From Chromatiales bacterium (lineage in GTDB: Bacteria > Pseudomonadota > Gammaproteobacteria > Thiohalomonadales > Thiohalomonadaceae): a DNA stretch of 32,553 nt. The stretch is from NCBI GenBank assembly GCA_003251535.1, contig QKFD01000114.1, forward strand, positions 1 through 32,553, written 5' to 3'. The notes under the pieces are model-generated. The model searched no databases. It had not been told where the DNA came from and saw only the letters and a program-made list of their open reading frames with translations. This document shows, piece by piece, positions 1 to 9,648 of this stretch (positions within the stretch are counted from its first letter, which is position 1; every line of letters begins with the position of its first letter). A program made the translations under genes and the position numbers.

Positions 1-1
1 G

Positions 2-352
2 ATCCCCGCTATCGTCCGCGCAGCGCGCAAGCCAAAGATCCCGGTGGTGCTCACCCAGGAGGAGGTGGCGAAGGTGCTCGCGCGGCTCTGTGGCGTCTAC
101 TGGTTGATCGCCTGCCTCCAGTACGGCGCCGGGCTGCGGCTGCTGGAGAGCGTGCGACTGCGGGTGAAGGACCTGGAGTTCCACCACCAGGCGATCCGGG
201 TGCGGCATGGCAAGGGGGGGAAGGATCGGGTGGTCACCCTGCCGGAGGCGGTGATTGGGCCGCTGCGAAATCACCTGAAGACGCGCGCCGATCTGTTTGA
301 ACAAGACAAACGGGCCGGCTGCGCAACGGTATATCTGCCTGATGCCCTGGCC
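2..352 (+). pseudogene. Integron-type tyrosine recombinase remnant (IntI-like), truncated
   Basis: The frame is open from the left edge of the window and reads like the middle of an integron integrase. Recognisable pieces are LTQEEV, the box I region GAGLRLLESVRLRVKDLEF with the first catalytic Arg, GKGGKDRVVTLP, and AGCATVYLPDAL. Homology stops near 350. The later HxxR box and the nucleophilic Tyr are absent. The open frame runs on to 481 but is low-complexity and passes through a terminator hairpin, so that tail is not real coding sequence. The gene therefore has no 3' catalytic half, and its start lies outside the window. It is most likely an inactive relic. I see no attI or attC site beside it. 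The family call is by recognition of motifs only. Confidence 0.75.
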
Positions 353-436
353 CTGCGTACCGGGACACCCATACCAAACACTCCACAGAAGGCCCCCCAA
401 CCAAACCACCCAGCAGAAACACCAGAGAGACAAATA

Positions 437-462
437 AAAAGGGCCGCTCACGCGGCCCTTTT
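437..462 (-). terminator. Rho-independent terminator of guaB (bidirectional)
   Basis: This is a perfect 11-bp stem (AAAAGGGCCGC / GCGGCCCTTTT) with a 4-nt TCAC loop. Read on the minus strand it is followed by a T-rich run at 440-432. It lies 22 bp past the guaB stop. A T run is also present on the plus strand, so it could also end transcripts from the integrase side. Confidence 0.9.
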
Positions 463-483
463 CCACCCCTCAACGCCCTAGGC

Positions 484-2061
<1,578 letters not shown>

Positions 2062-2210
2062 CTATAGTCCCCCAACCGGATCCTGACCCTCAAGATGGGG
2101 GTTGGGTCCGGCGCATCCCACCAGATGCCGGCGGCTACGGCCAGCCCGGGCGGCCAGTGCTATTCAGGCGCTGCCCGGGTCAGGCAAAGGGGGGGTGGGA
2201 TGCATAGAGC

Positions 2211-2246
2211 GGGGTGGCGAGGGGCGTTAGCGCCCCCGACCACCCC
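2211..2246. repeat. GC-rich imperfect hairpin (intergenic)
   Basis: Two 16-nt arms, GGGGTGGCGAGGGGCG and CGCCCCCGACCACCCC, pair around a TTAG loop with three central mismatches. There is no T run, so it is not a classical terminator. It could be a REP-like element or RNA structure. Only one copy was noticed in this window. Confidence 0.5.
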
Positions 2247-2357
2247 GGTATCGAGGCGAGATCCGGGCGGATCGGCCAGAGGCGGTATTGGCAGCCTGCC
2301 AAGCCCCGCCGCGGTTGGCCCGGCCACTCAGCTCACCACAGCACCACCGTGCACTCA

Positions 2358-2363
2358 TAAAAT
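2358..2363 (+). promoter_or_regulatory. Candidate -10 element for the SoxK-like lipoprotein gene
   Basis: TAAAAT matches five of six positions of the -10 consensus and lies 28 bp before the ATG at 2391. The -35 position 17 bp upstream (ACCACA, 2335-2340) matches only weakly, so this is tentative. Confidence 0.35.
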
Positions 2364-2390
2364 TACGAGATCCCGAGGAGGATGGAGAAG

Positions 2391-2708
2391 ATGAAACCAT
2401 TCGTGACCCTGGCCGCCGCCCTTCTGCTCACCGCCTGCGCCAGCACCGGCACGGCCAATGAGATGGTCAAGGAGGCGACCGCCCAAGACGCCGAACAGGC
2501 GATCGCCGCCGCCGAGTCCGCCCGCAAGCAGGCCGCTGCCCTGAAGTATGAGTGGCGTGACACCGGCAAGATGATCAAACAGGCCCAGGAGCTGGCCAAA
2601 GAGGGCAAGTTTGTCGATGCAGTCAACAAGGCCAGGATGGCACAGCGGCAGGGGGAGATGGCCACCCAGCAGGCCAAGGCCGAGGCGGAACTCACCCGCA
2701 CCCGCTGA
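2391..2708 (+). CDS. Small lipoprotein, SoxK/DUF4398-like
   Basis: The 105-residue product starts with a lipoprotein signal, MKPFVTLAAALLLTAC, with lipobox LTAC. The mature part is Ala/Lys/Glu-rich and helical. It contains EWRDTGKMIKQAQELAKEGKF and AVNKARMAQRQGEMA, resembling the small SoxXA-binding (SoxK) or DUF4398 lipoproteins of sulfur-oxidising proteobacteria. That resemblance is from memory and is the least certain part. No other sox gene is present here, so a role in thiosulfate oxidation cannot be assumed. The ATG at 2391 was chosen because the AGGAGG site at 2376-2381 lies 9 nt before it. The in-frame ATG at 2382 touches that site. A terminator follows at 2733. Confidence 0.75.
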   Translation: MKPFVTLAAALLLTACASTGTANEMVKEATAQDAEQAIAAAESARKQAAALKYEWRDTGKMIKQAQELAKEGKFVDAVNKARMAQRQGEMATQQAKAEAELTRTR

Positions 2709-2732
2709 TCCCCTGCACTTGCCGCTTCCCTG

Positions 2733-2763
2733 GACCGGCCTTTGTGCCGGTCTCTTTATTTTC
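2733..2763 (+). terminator. Rho-independent terminator of the lipoprotein gene
   Basis: A 7-bp stem GACCGGC/GCCGGTC (2733-2739 and 2746-2752) with a CTTTGT loop is followed by the T-rich tract TCTTTATTTT. It ends 25 bp before the xseA start chosen here, which argues against any xseA start inside the hairpin. Confidence 0.8.
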
Positions 2764-2788
2764 CGCGCCCTCCGTTATCATCGCCCCC

Positions 2789-4150
2789 ATGTCGAGCAGC
2801 ACTACCGATCCGCGCCCGCCCCGCGAGGTGTTTACCGTCTCCCAATTGAATCGGGAGGTGCGTACCCTGCTGGAGGGTCAATTGCCGCTGTTATGGGTGG
2901 CAGGGGAGATCTCCAATCTCGCCCGCCCCGCCTCCGGCCACCTCTACTTCACCCTCAAAGACAGCGCCGCCCAGGTACGCTGTGCCATGTTCCGCACCCG
3001 CTCGGCCCATACCGGGGTGCGGTTGGAGAATGGTCTGGAGATCCTGGCCCGCGCCCGGGTGGGACTCTATGAGCCACGGGGCGACTATCAGCTCATCGTC
3101 GAGCATATCGAAGAGGCGGGGGATGGTCGGTTGCGCCGCGCCTTTGATCAGCTCAAGGCGCAGCTGGCAGCGGAGGGGCTATTCGATGCCGCCCACAAGC
3201 GGCCGCTACCACACCCGCCGCGCCGCCTCGGCATTGTCACCTCGGCCAGTGGCGCCGCCCTGCACGACATCCTCACCGTGCTGCACCGCCGCTATCGGGC
3301 GCTGCCGGTGGTGATCTATCCGACCCAGGTACAGGGCCGCGGCGCCGCCGAGCAGATCGCCGCCACCATCCGTCTGGCCGGGGAGCGGGCGGAGTGTGAT
3401 CTGCTTATTGTGGGGCGCGGTGGCGGCTCGCTGGAGGATCTCTGGGCCTTCAACGAGGAGCCGGTGGCGCGGGCGATCTACACCAGCCCCATCCCGGTGG
3501 TGAGCGCAGTAGGCCACGAGATCGACTTCACCATTGCCGACTTTGTGGCCGATGTCCGCGCCCCCACCCCCTCGGCGGCAGCCGAGTTGGTCAGCCTGGA
3601 TAGCCACGCGCTCTTGCACCAGCTGCATGGCACCCAGCAGCGGCTGCTGCGGGGCCTGGAGGGGCGGCTTGGCCAGCGCCGACGGGAGTTGGCGCTGCTG
3701 GAGCGGCGCCTAAAACATCCAGGCCGGCGTCTACAAGAGCTGGCCCAGCGGGTGGACGAGCTAGAGCTGCGCCTCGGCCGTGCCGCCCGCTTGCGGGTGG
3801 CGCAGACGCAGGGCCGGGTGCGGGAGCTGGCGGCCCGGCTCGCCCGCCATACCCCCCAGCACCGCATCGAGCGGCTCGACGCCCGCCGAGAAGAGCTTTA
3901 CCACCGCCTCAGTGCCGCCCTGGAGCGACGCCATACCGCCCTGCGCCAGCGGCTGGCGGTGGCCGCCCGGGCGCTGGAGGCGGTCAGCCCACTCGCCACC
4001 CTCGCCCGTGGCTATGCCATCGTGAGTGATGAGCAGGGTCGGGTGCTCCACCGCGTCACTGAGGCCAAGCAGGGTGGGCAGATCAGCGCCCGCCTAGAGG
4101 AAGGGCGGCTCATCTGCCGCATTGAGGAGGTCCTACATGAAAAGACTTAA
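2789..4150 (+). CDS. xseA: Exodeoxyribonuclease VII large subunit
   Basis: XseA is the large subunit of exonuclease VII, which degrades single-stranded DNA to oligonucleotides in both directions together with XseB. The 453-residue length is normal. An N-terminal OB-fold (about residues 10-105; TVSQLNREVRTLLEG, LWVAGEISNLARPASGHLYFTLKD) is followed by the catalytic domain. The latter carries GRGGGSLEDLWAFNEE near residue 208 and VGHEIDFTIADFVADVRAPTPSAAAE near 240. An Arg/Leu-rich coiled coil and the C-terminal LARGYAIV complete it. I chose the ATG at 2789 because the frame upstream runs into a terminator hairpin. xseB is not in the window. The 3' end overlaps the next gene by 14 bp. Confidence 0.95.
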   Translation: MSSSTTDPRPPREVFTVSQLNREVRTLLEGQLPLLWVAGEISNLARPASGHLYFTLKDSAAQVRCAMFRTRSAHTGVRLENGLEILARARVGLYEPRGDYQLIVEHIEEAGDGRLRRAFDQLKAQLAAEGLFDAAHKRPLPHPPRRLGIVTSASGAALHDILTVLHRRYRALPVVIYPTQVQGRGAAEQIAATIRLAGERAECDLLIVGRGGGSLEDLWAFNEEPVARAIYTSPIPVVSAVGHEIDFTIADFVADVRAPTPSAAAELVSLDSHALLHQLHGTQQRLLRGLEGRLGQRRRELALLERRLKHPGRRLQELAQRVDELELRLGRAARLRVAQTQGRVRELAARLARHTPQHRIERLDARREELYHRLSAALERRHTALRQRLAVAARALEAVSPLATLARGYAIVSDEQGRVLHRVTEAKQGGQISARLEEGRLICRIEEVLHEKT

Positions 4151-4970
4151 GCTGTGGTGCGGCATCCTGCTGCTGTTACTCTCCAGCTCCGCCCTGGCCC
4201 TACCGCGCAACGCGCCGGTGCCGGGCGGGGTGGCCCTGGTACCGCTGGCGGCCGCTGGCACCCCGCAGCCGCAGGCCCGCTTTGACGGCAAACCGGTCAT
4301 GGTGGTCCAGCATGAGGGGGAGTGGCTGGCGGTGGTGGGGCTCTCGCTCGACACCGCACCGGGTCGCCAGCAACTCCAGGTGGGCAAACGCCAGGTGGCG
4401 TTCGATGTGGTGGCCAAGGAGTATGAGAGCCAGCACCTCACCGTCCCCAACAAGCGCCACGTCAACCCCAATCCGGCCGATATGAAGCGCATCGGCAACG
4501 ACCAAGCGCTCTCGAAGCGCGCCTTTACCACCTTCAGCGCCGGTCCCCCGGCCATCGACTTTGAACTGCCGGTCCACGGTCGCCTCAGCAGCCCCTTTGG
4601 CCTGCGCCGTTACTTCAATGGCGAGCCGCGCAAGCCCCACAGCGGTATCGATCTGGCCAACCCCACCGGCACCCCGGTACACGCCCCGGCGGACGGCACG
4701 GTGGTGGCAACGGGCGATCTCTTCTTTAACGGCAATACGATCTTTCTCGACCACGGCCAGGGGCTGATCACCATGTACTGCCACCTGGATACCATCCGGG
4801 TGACAGAGGGGCAGCGGGTGCAGCGCGGCGAGACCATCGCCACTGTGGGGGCCACTGGGCGGGTCACCGGGCCTCATCTCCACTGGTCGGTGAGTCTCAA
4901 CAATGCCCGGATCGATCCCACCCTATTTTTCAGCCCCGAGGCGCTGGCCGCGCTCTCAGGACAGCAGTGA
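4137..4970 (+). CDS. M23-family metallopeptidase (peptidoglycan endopeptidase), secreted
   Basis: A 277-residue exported protein with signal peptide MKRLKLWCGILLLLLSSSALA. The N-terminal part (about 30-130) is beta-rich, as in M23 peptidases carrying a TapY2/Ig-like prodomain. The LytM/peptidase M23 domain spans about 145-270. Expected zinc ligands are H168 and D172 (HSGID) and H249 (HLHW), with H216 and H247 as the catalytic histidines, so it looks active. It probably cleaves peptidoglycan cross-links in the periplasm. The ATG at 4137 has AGGAGG at 4125-4130, six nt away. It overlaps the end of xseA and is followed by hpnC after 9 bp, so the three are likely cotranscribed. Confidence 0.92.
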   Translation: MKRLKLWCGILLLLLSSSALALPRNAPVPGGVALVPLAAAGTPQPQARFDGKPVMVVQHEGEWLAVVGLSLDTAPGRQQLQVGKRQVAFDVVAKEYESQHLTVPNKRHVNPNPADMKRIGNDQALSKRAFTTFSAGPPAIDFELPVHGRLSSPFGLRRYFNGEPRKPHSGIDLANPTGTPVHAPADGTVVATGDLFFNGNTIFLDHGQGLITMYCHLDTIRVTEGQRVQRGETIATVGATGRVTGPHLHWSVSLNNARIDPTLFFSPEALAALSGQQ

Positions 4971-4979
4971 TCTCCAACC

Positions 4980-5834
4980 ATGGAGCTTGCCGCCGCCTAT
5001 CGTCACTGCCAGGCCATCGCCGCCGCCCACTATGAGAACTTTCCCGTGGCGTCGCGGCTGCTGCCGGCGGCGATGCGGGCGCCGGTGGCGGTGGTCTACG
5101 CCTACGCCCGCGGCGCCGACGACCTCGCCGATGAGGGGGATGCCTCGGCCGCAGAGCGGTTGGCGGCTCTGGCCGCCTGGGGCGAGCGGTTGGCGGCGGC
5201 GGCCCGCGGCAGGCCCGATCCGGAGGACGCCATCTTTGTCGCCCTGGCCGATCTGCTGGCGAGCGGCAGCGTGCCACTGACCCCCTTTCAACACCTGCTG
5301 GTCGCCTTTCGCCAGGATGTCACCTGTAAGCGCTACGCCGACTACGAGCAGCTGCTCGACTACTGCCGCCACTCCGCCGATCCGGTGGGGCGGATCCTGC
5401 TCCATCTCCACTTCCGCCCCTGCCAAGATGAGCAGCTGCTGACCCTCTCGGACCGGATCTGTAGCAGTCTCCAGATCATCAACTTCCTCCAGGATCTGAC
5501 CCAGGACTACCAAGAGAACAACCGCATCTACCTCCCCCAGGCGGAGCTGGCCCAATTTGGAGTCAGTGAGGAGCACTTCCGCCAGGGTATCGACGACCCG
5601 GCGATGCGGGCGCTATGGCAGTTCCAGATCCAACGCACCCGCGCCACCATGCTGGCCGGGGCCCCCTTGGGGCGCCGGCTGCGCGGGCGCTTCGGGTTGG
5701 AGATCCGCGCCATCGTCGAGGGGGGATTGCGGGTGCTGGAGCGGTTAGAGGGGCAACCGCCCTTCACCCGCCCGCGCCTCAGCCGACTGGACGGCTGGCG
5801 CATCCTGCTGCGGGCGCTGCGCGGGCGCGGCTAG
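4980..5834 (+). CDS. hpnC: Hydroxysqualene synthase HpnC (squalene/phytoene synthase family)
   Basis: In the HpnCDE route to squalene, HpnC converts presqualene diphosphate to hydroxysqualene. The 284-residue protein has the first aspartate-rich motif YARGADDLADE (D47, D48, D51). The second motif LQDLTQDYQENNRIYLP has D172 and D176, and the NNRIYLP ending is typical of HpnC rather than HpnD. The ATG at 4980 follows the M23 stop by 9 bp. hpnD and hpnE are downstream but are separated from hpnC by the oppositely oriented cysC. No squalene-hopene cyclase gene is in the window. Confidence 0.93.
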   Translation: MELAAAYRHCQAIAAAHYENFPVASRLLPAAMRAPVAVVYAYARGADDLADEGDASAAERLAALAAWGERLAAAARGRPDPEDAIFVALADLLASGSVPLTPFQHLLVAFRQDVTCKRYADYEQLLDYCRHSADPVGRILLHLHFRPCQDEQLLTLSDRICSSLQIINFLQDLTQDYQENNRIYLPQAELAQFGVSEEHFRQGIDDPAMRALWQFQIQRTRATMLAGAPLGRRLRGRFGLEIRAIVEGGLRVLERLEGQPPFTRPRLSRLDGWRILLRALRGRG

Positions 5835-5845
5835 AGTGGGTGTCG

Positions 5846-6460
5846 CTATACCGCCGGCAGCACGCCCCGCGCCAGCAGCAGATCGATCACCTGCGCCACC
5901 GACTCCTCCAAGGTGATGGCGCCGGTATCCAACACCAACTCCGCGTGCTGCGGCGGCTCATAGGGGGAGGAGATACCGGTGAACTCCTTGATCTCGCCAC
6001 TACGGGCCCGCCGATAGAGCCCTTTAACGTCGCGCTGCTCGCACACCTCCAGCGAGCAGTGGCAATACACCTCGATAAAATCCCCCTCCGCCACCAGCGC
6101 CCGCACCCGCTCGCGGTCCTCCCGCATGGGGGAGATGAAGGCGGTGAGGGCGATCCCCCCGGCATCGAGGAACAGCTTGGCCATCTCACCGATACGGCGG
6201 ATATTCTCCCGCCGATCGGTGACGGAGAAGCCCAGATCGCCACACAGCCCGTGGCGCACATTGTCGCCATCGAAGACATAGGTGCGGCAGCCCCGCTGGT
6301 GGAGCTGCTCCTCCAGGGCGTGGGCGAGGGTTGACTTGCCGGCCCCGGAGAGGCCGGTGAACCAGATGATGACACTGCGGTGGCCGTTGAGCGCCTCGCG
6401 CCGGCTACGGGTCACCGTGGCGTGGTGCCAAACCACATTGCTGCTCTCAGAAACAGTCAT
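5846..6460 (-). CDS. cysC: Adenylylsulfate (APS) kinase
   Basis: CysC phosphorylates adenosine 5'-phosphosulfate to PAPS with ATP in the cytoplasm, for sulfate assimilation or sulfation. The 204-residue length is normal for a stand-alone enzyme. The P-loop GLSGAGKST is at 36-44 and the substrate motif DGDNVRHGL at 64-72. The downstream segments [37 protein letters not shown] and LDT are all conserved. It runs against its neighbours. It converges on hpnC with an 11-bp gap and diverges from hpnD, so it interrupts an otherwise contiguous hpn series. No cysN/cysD or sulfotransferase is nearby. Confidence 0.96.
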   Translation of the reverse strand: MTVSESSNVVWHHATVTRSRREALNGHRSVIIWFTGLSGAGKSTLAHALEEQLHQRGCRTYVFDGDNVRHGLCGDLGFSVTDRRENIRRIGEMAKLFLDAGGIALTAFISPMREDRERVRALVAEGDFIEVYCHCSLEVCEQRDVKGLYRRARSGEIKEFTGISSPYEPPQHAELVLDTGAITLEESVAQVIDLLLARGVLPAV

Positions 6461-6559
6461 TAAGAAACGCTCTAAGTTTGTGAAGATCGGTCCATGCGGG
6501 CGCGTATGGTAACTTAACCGCCATCAGCCACGGTGATCTGGCATATTCCACGACCCCCA

Positions 6560-7432
6560 ATGACCCCCCAACAGTATTGCCAGGAGCGCGCCGCCGGCAG
6601 CGGCTCCAGCTTCTACTACAGCTTCCTCTTCCTCCCCTCGCCGCGGCGCGAGGCGATCATCGCCCTCTACGCCTACTGCCGAGAGGTGGATGACGTGGTA
6701 GATGAGTGTAGCGATCCCCAGCTCGCCCGCATCAAACTGGCCTGGTGGCGGGAGGAGGTGGCGCGCCTGTTTGCCGGTGAGCCGGAACACCCGGTCACCC
6801 GCGCCCTGTTGCCGGTGGTGGCCCAATTTGATCTGCCGCAGGAGCGGTTCCAGGAGATCATCGACGGCATGGAGATGGACCTCGGGAGGGTGCGCTACCC
6901 CGACTTCAAGGCGCTCCACCTCTACTGCTACCGGGTGGCCAGTGTGGTCGGGCTGATGGCGGCGGAGATCTTCGGCTACCAGGATCGCCAGACCCTCAAA
7001 TATGCCCACGATCTGGGGCTCGCCTTCCAGCTCACCAACATCGTGCGCGACGTGGCAGAGGATGCCGAACGGGGCCGCATCTACCTGCCCCAGGACGAGC
7101 TGGCCCACTTTGGGGTGGAGGAGCAGGCGCTGCTGGAGCGGCGCGACAGCGACAACCTGCGCCAACTGCTCCAGTTCCAGACCGAGCGCGCCCGCCACTA
7201 CTACCAGAGCGCCTTCGCCAAGCTACCGGAGCGGGATCGCTTCGACCAACGGGCGGGGCTCATCATGGCGGCGGTCTACCTCACCACCCTGGATCGGTTA
7301 GAGGCGGCCCACTTCCCCACCTTTGGTCGCCGTATCCGCCTCTCCCCCTGGCGCAAGCTATGGCTCGCCTGGCGCACCGCCCGCAAAGAGGCGGTGCGCC
7401 ACCGCCGCCTCCTGGCCCAGAATAAATCTTAA
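6560..7432 (+). CDS. hpnD: Presqualene diphosphate synthase HpnD
   Basis: HpnD condenses two farnesyl diphosphates to presqualene diphosphate, the substrate of HpnC. The 290-residue protein begins MTPQQYCQERAAGSGSSFYY, the family N-terminus. The aspartate-rich motifs are CREVDDVVDE (D44, D45, D48) and NIVRDVAEDAERGRIYLP. I chose the ATG at 6560 because the conserved family start begins there. A GTG at 6533 would add nine non-conserved residues. The region upstream to cysC (6461-6559) should hold divergent promoters, but I find no convincing consensus boxes. hpnE follows after 31 bp. Confidence 0.95.
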   Translation: MTPQQYCQERAAGSGSSFYYSFLFLPSPRREAIIALYAYCREVDDVVDECSDPQLARIKLAWWREEVARLFAGEPEHPVTRALLPVVAQFDLPQERFQEIIDGMEMDLGRVRYPDFKALHLYCYRVASVVGLMAAEIFGYQDRQTLKYAHDLGLAFQLTNIVRDVAEDAERGRIYLPQDELAHFGVEEQALLERRDSDNLRQLLQFQTERARHYYQSAFAKLPERDRFDQRAGLIMAAVYLTTLDRLEAAHFPTFGRRIRLSPWRKLWLAWRTARKEAVRHRRLLAQNKS

Positions 7433-7463
7433 GATCCCCGCCCCTCGCCGCAGAGCCGCTCCG

Positions 7464-8789
7464 ATGCCAGCCACCCCCCCTCCCCCCGCCCCCCATGTCA
7501 TTGTCGCCGGCGCCGGCTGGGCAGGCCTCGCCTGTGCCCTGGAACTAACGGCACGCGGGGCGCAGGTGACCCTGCTGGAGTCGGCCCGCCAGGCGGGGGG
7601 CCGGGCACGCACGGTGGTGTGGGACGAGCTGGAGGTGGACAACGGCCAGCACCTGCTGGTGGGGGCCTACCGGGAGACGCTACGCCTGTTGACTCGGGTG
7701 GGGCTGGCAGCGGAGCGGCTGCTACTGCGGCGCCCCCTGGAGCTGACCCTGGTGGCGCCCGATGGCGCCCGCACCCTACGGGCCGCCAAACTCCCCGCCC
7801 CTTTTCATTTGGGGGTGGGACTCCTCACCGCCCGCGGCTTTGGACTCAGTGAGAAACGGGCGCTGCTGCGCCTCACCCAGCGCCTACGGCAACCCCGCTA
7901 TGGCCTGGAGCGCCCCATCAGTGTCACCGCCCTGCTGACCCGTGACCGCCAGCCCGCCCCCCTCATCAGCGGCTTCTGGGAGCCACTCTGCTTGGCGGCC
8001 CTCAACACCCCGGCCGAGAGCGCCGACGCCCACCACTTCCTCGCCACCTTGCAGGAGACCTTTGCCGGCCCCCGCGAGGCGTCGGACCTGCTCTTCTCCC
8101 GGGTACCACTCGGTGCGCTACTGGCGGAGCCGGCCCTGGAGCAGCTACAGCGGGAGGGGGCGGAGGTGCGGCTCGGCTGCCGCCTGCACGGCTTTACCCC
8201 CCTGGCGGCGGGCGTAGAGGTGCAGACCGATGCCGGTAATTTCCAGGCCGACCACCTGGTGCTCGCCACCCCGCCAGCGGCCACCCGCCGCCTGGCGGAG
8301 GCGGTGCCGGAGCTGATGCCGCTGGCGGAGCAGCTGGCCGGGCTAAGAGAGGATGCCCCTATCGCCACCGTCTATCTGCGCTACCCCACGGCGGTGTCAT
8401 TCGGCTCGGAGATGCTGGGGCTGGTGGGCTCCCTCGCCCAGTGGCTGGTGGACCGTGGCCGGATCTGTGGCCAAACAGGGGTGATTGCGGTGGTGATGAG
8501 CGGTGATGGCCGCCACATGGAGCTGGAGAAGGAGGCGCTGGCGGAACACATCGCGGCCGAGCTGGCGGCCCTCTTTCCCCACTGGCCGCGCCCCAGCGCC
8601 AGCTTCGTGGTACGCGAGCAGCGCGCCACCTTCCACTGCACCGTAGGTGTTGAACTCCATCGCCCCCAGCAGCGTACCTCCCACGAGCGGATCTGGCTGG
8701 CGGGGGACTATACCGCCAGTCCGCTCCCCGCCACTCTCGAAGGAGCGGTGCGCAGTGGGATAGAATGCGCCCGCCTCATCCTGCCGTAG
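7464..8789 (+). CDS. hpnE: Hydroxysqualene dehydroxylase HpnE (FAD-dependent, amine-oxidase fold)
   Basis: HpnE reduces hydroxysqualene to squalene, the last step of the HpnCDE route. The 441-residue protein opens with a dinucleotide-binding motif VIVAGAGWAGLACALELTARG and ends the FAD site with ERIWLAGDYTASPLPATLEGAVRSG. Other family features are the GGRARTV segment and DNGQHLLVGAY. The ATG at 7464 places the Gly-rich motif about 13 residues from the N-terminus, as in the family. The longer upstream frame overlaps hpnD and is not conserved. The next gene starts 11 bp after the stop. Confidence 0.93.
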   Translation: MPATPPPPAPHVIVAGAGWAGLACALELTARGAQVTLLESARQAGGRARTVVWDELEVDNGQHLLVGAYRETLRLLTRVGLAAERLLLRRPLELTLVAPDGARTLRAAKLPAPFHLGVGLLTARGFGLSEKRALLRLTQRLRQPRYGLERPISVTALLTRDRQPAPLISGFWEPLCLAALNTPAESADAHHFLATLQETFAGPREASDLLFSRVPLGALLAEPALEQLQREGAEVRLGCRLHGFTPLAAGVEVQTDAGNFQADHLVLATPPAATRRLAEAVPELMPLAEQLAGLREDAPIATVYLRYPTAVSFGSEMLGLVGSLAQWLVDRGRICGQTGVIAVVMSGDGRHMELEKEALAEHIAAELAALFPHWPRPSASFVVREQRATFHCTVGVELHRPQQRTSHERIWLAGDYTASPLPATLEGAVRSGIECARLILP

Positions 8790-8800
8790 GACCTGCAACC

Positions 8801-9547
8801 ATGCTGAACTACACCCCCGCTGCCGATCTGCTCAAAGATCGCATCATCCTGGTCACCGGCGCCGGTGACGGCATCGGCGCCGCCGCTGCCAAGAGCTTCG
8901 CCGCCCACGGCGCCACCGTGGTGCTGCTGGGCCGCGCCCAGCGCAAATTGGAGGTGATCTACGACGCCATCGAACAGGCCGGCCACCCGCAGCCAGCCAT
9001 CTACCCGCTCAATCTGGAGGGGGCGGCCCCCCAGGACTACCAGAACCTGGCCGATGTCCTGGCCCGGGAGTTCGGTCGCCTCGATGGCCTGCTCCACAAC
9101 GCCGGCCAGCTAGGGACCCTCACCCCGCTGGATCAGTACGACCTAGAGGTGTGGCAGCGGGTCCTCCAGATCAACATGCAGGCCCCCTACCTCATGACCC
9201 GCGCCCTGATGCCGCTGCTGCGGGCCGCCGCCGACGCCTCGGTGCTCTTCACCAGCGCGGAGGTGGGTCGCAAAGGTCGCGCCTACTGGGGGGCCTACGC
9301 CGTGGCCGCCGCGGCCACCGAGAATCTGATGCAGATCTGGGCCGATGAGCTGGAGACCAACACCCAGGTGCGGGTCAACACCATCGACCCCGGCCCAGTC
9401 CGCACCACCCTGCGCGCCCGCGCCTACCCCGGAGAGGACCCCGAGATCCACCCGCGGCCGGAGGCGATCCTCACCCCCTACCTCTACCTCATGGGACCCG
9501 ATAGTCGCGGTGTCACCGGGCAGCAGTTCTCAGCCCAAGGGGAGTGA
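8801..9547 (+). CDS. yciK: YciK-family short-chain dehydrogenase-like protein with altered catalytic tetrad
   Basis: The 248-residue protein aligns well with E. coli YciK: an N-terminal LLKDRIILVTGAGDGIG cofactor motif, LDGLLHNAG, NTIDPGPVRTTLRARAYP and a final LMGPDSRGVTGQQF. The catalytic positions are odd. The segment FTSAEVGRKGRAYWGAYAVAAA puts Ala at 153 where the Ser is expected. Tyr166 is retained. Ala170 stands where the Lys of YxxxK belongs. S-13-Y-4-K spacing confirms the register. NAD(P) binding may remain, but normal oxidoreductase chemistry is doubtful. It sits in the hpn operon 11 bp after hpnE. The ATG at 8801 matches the family N-terminus. Confidence 0.9.
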   Translation: MLNYTPAADLLKDRIILVTGAGDGIGAAAAKSFAAHGATVVLLGRAQRKLEVIYDAIEQAGHPQPAIYPLNLEGAAPQDYQNLADVLAREFGRLDGLLHNAGQLGTLTPLDQYDLEVWQRVLQINMQAPYLMTRALMPLLRAAADASVLFTSAEVGRKGRAYWGAYAVAAAATENLMQIWADELETNTQVRVNTIDPGPVRTTLRARAYPGEDPEIHPRPEAILTPYLYLMGPDSRGVTGQQFSAQGE

Positions 9548-9555
9548 GTAGTTGC

Positions 9556-9591
9556 GGGGGCCTGGGGCCATCCAACGGCCCCGGCGCCCCC
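9556..9591. terminator. GC-rich hairpin between convergent genes
   Basis: About 13 bp pair (GGGGG, CC and GGGGCC against GGCCCC, GG and CCCCC) with small bulges and an ATCCAAC loop. No T run follows on either strand. It lies between the convergent ends of the yciK-like gene and the ligase gene and may slow transcription from both sides. Confidence 0.45.
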
Positions 9592-9648
9592 GGCGTGGGC
9601 TGGGCAGGTAGATCCCCCTCCGACGCCTAGCGCCCGGTTGGCCGCCGT

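Noticed and set aside
2095-2394. 99-codon plus-strand frame in the guaB/lipoprotein gap
   Set aside because: Low-complexity translation, spans the 2211-2246 hairpin and runs into the real lipoprotein start without a ribosome site of its own.
2744-2788. Longer xseA start at 2744
   Set aside because: The extension is encoded by the stem and T tract of a terminator; the conserved N-terminal region begins just after the ATG at 2789.
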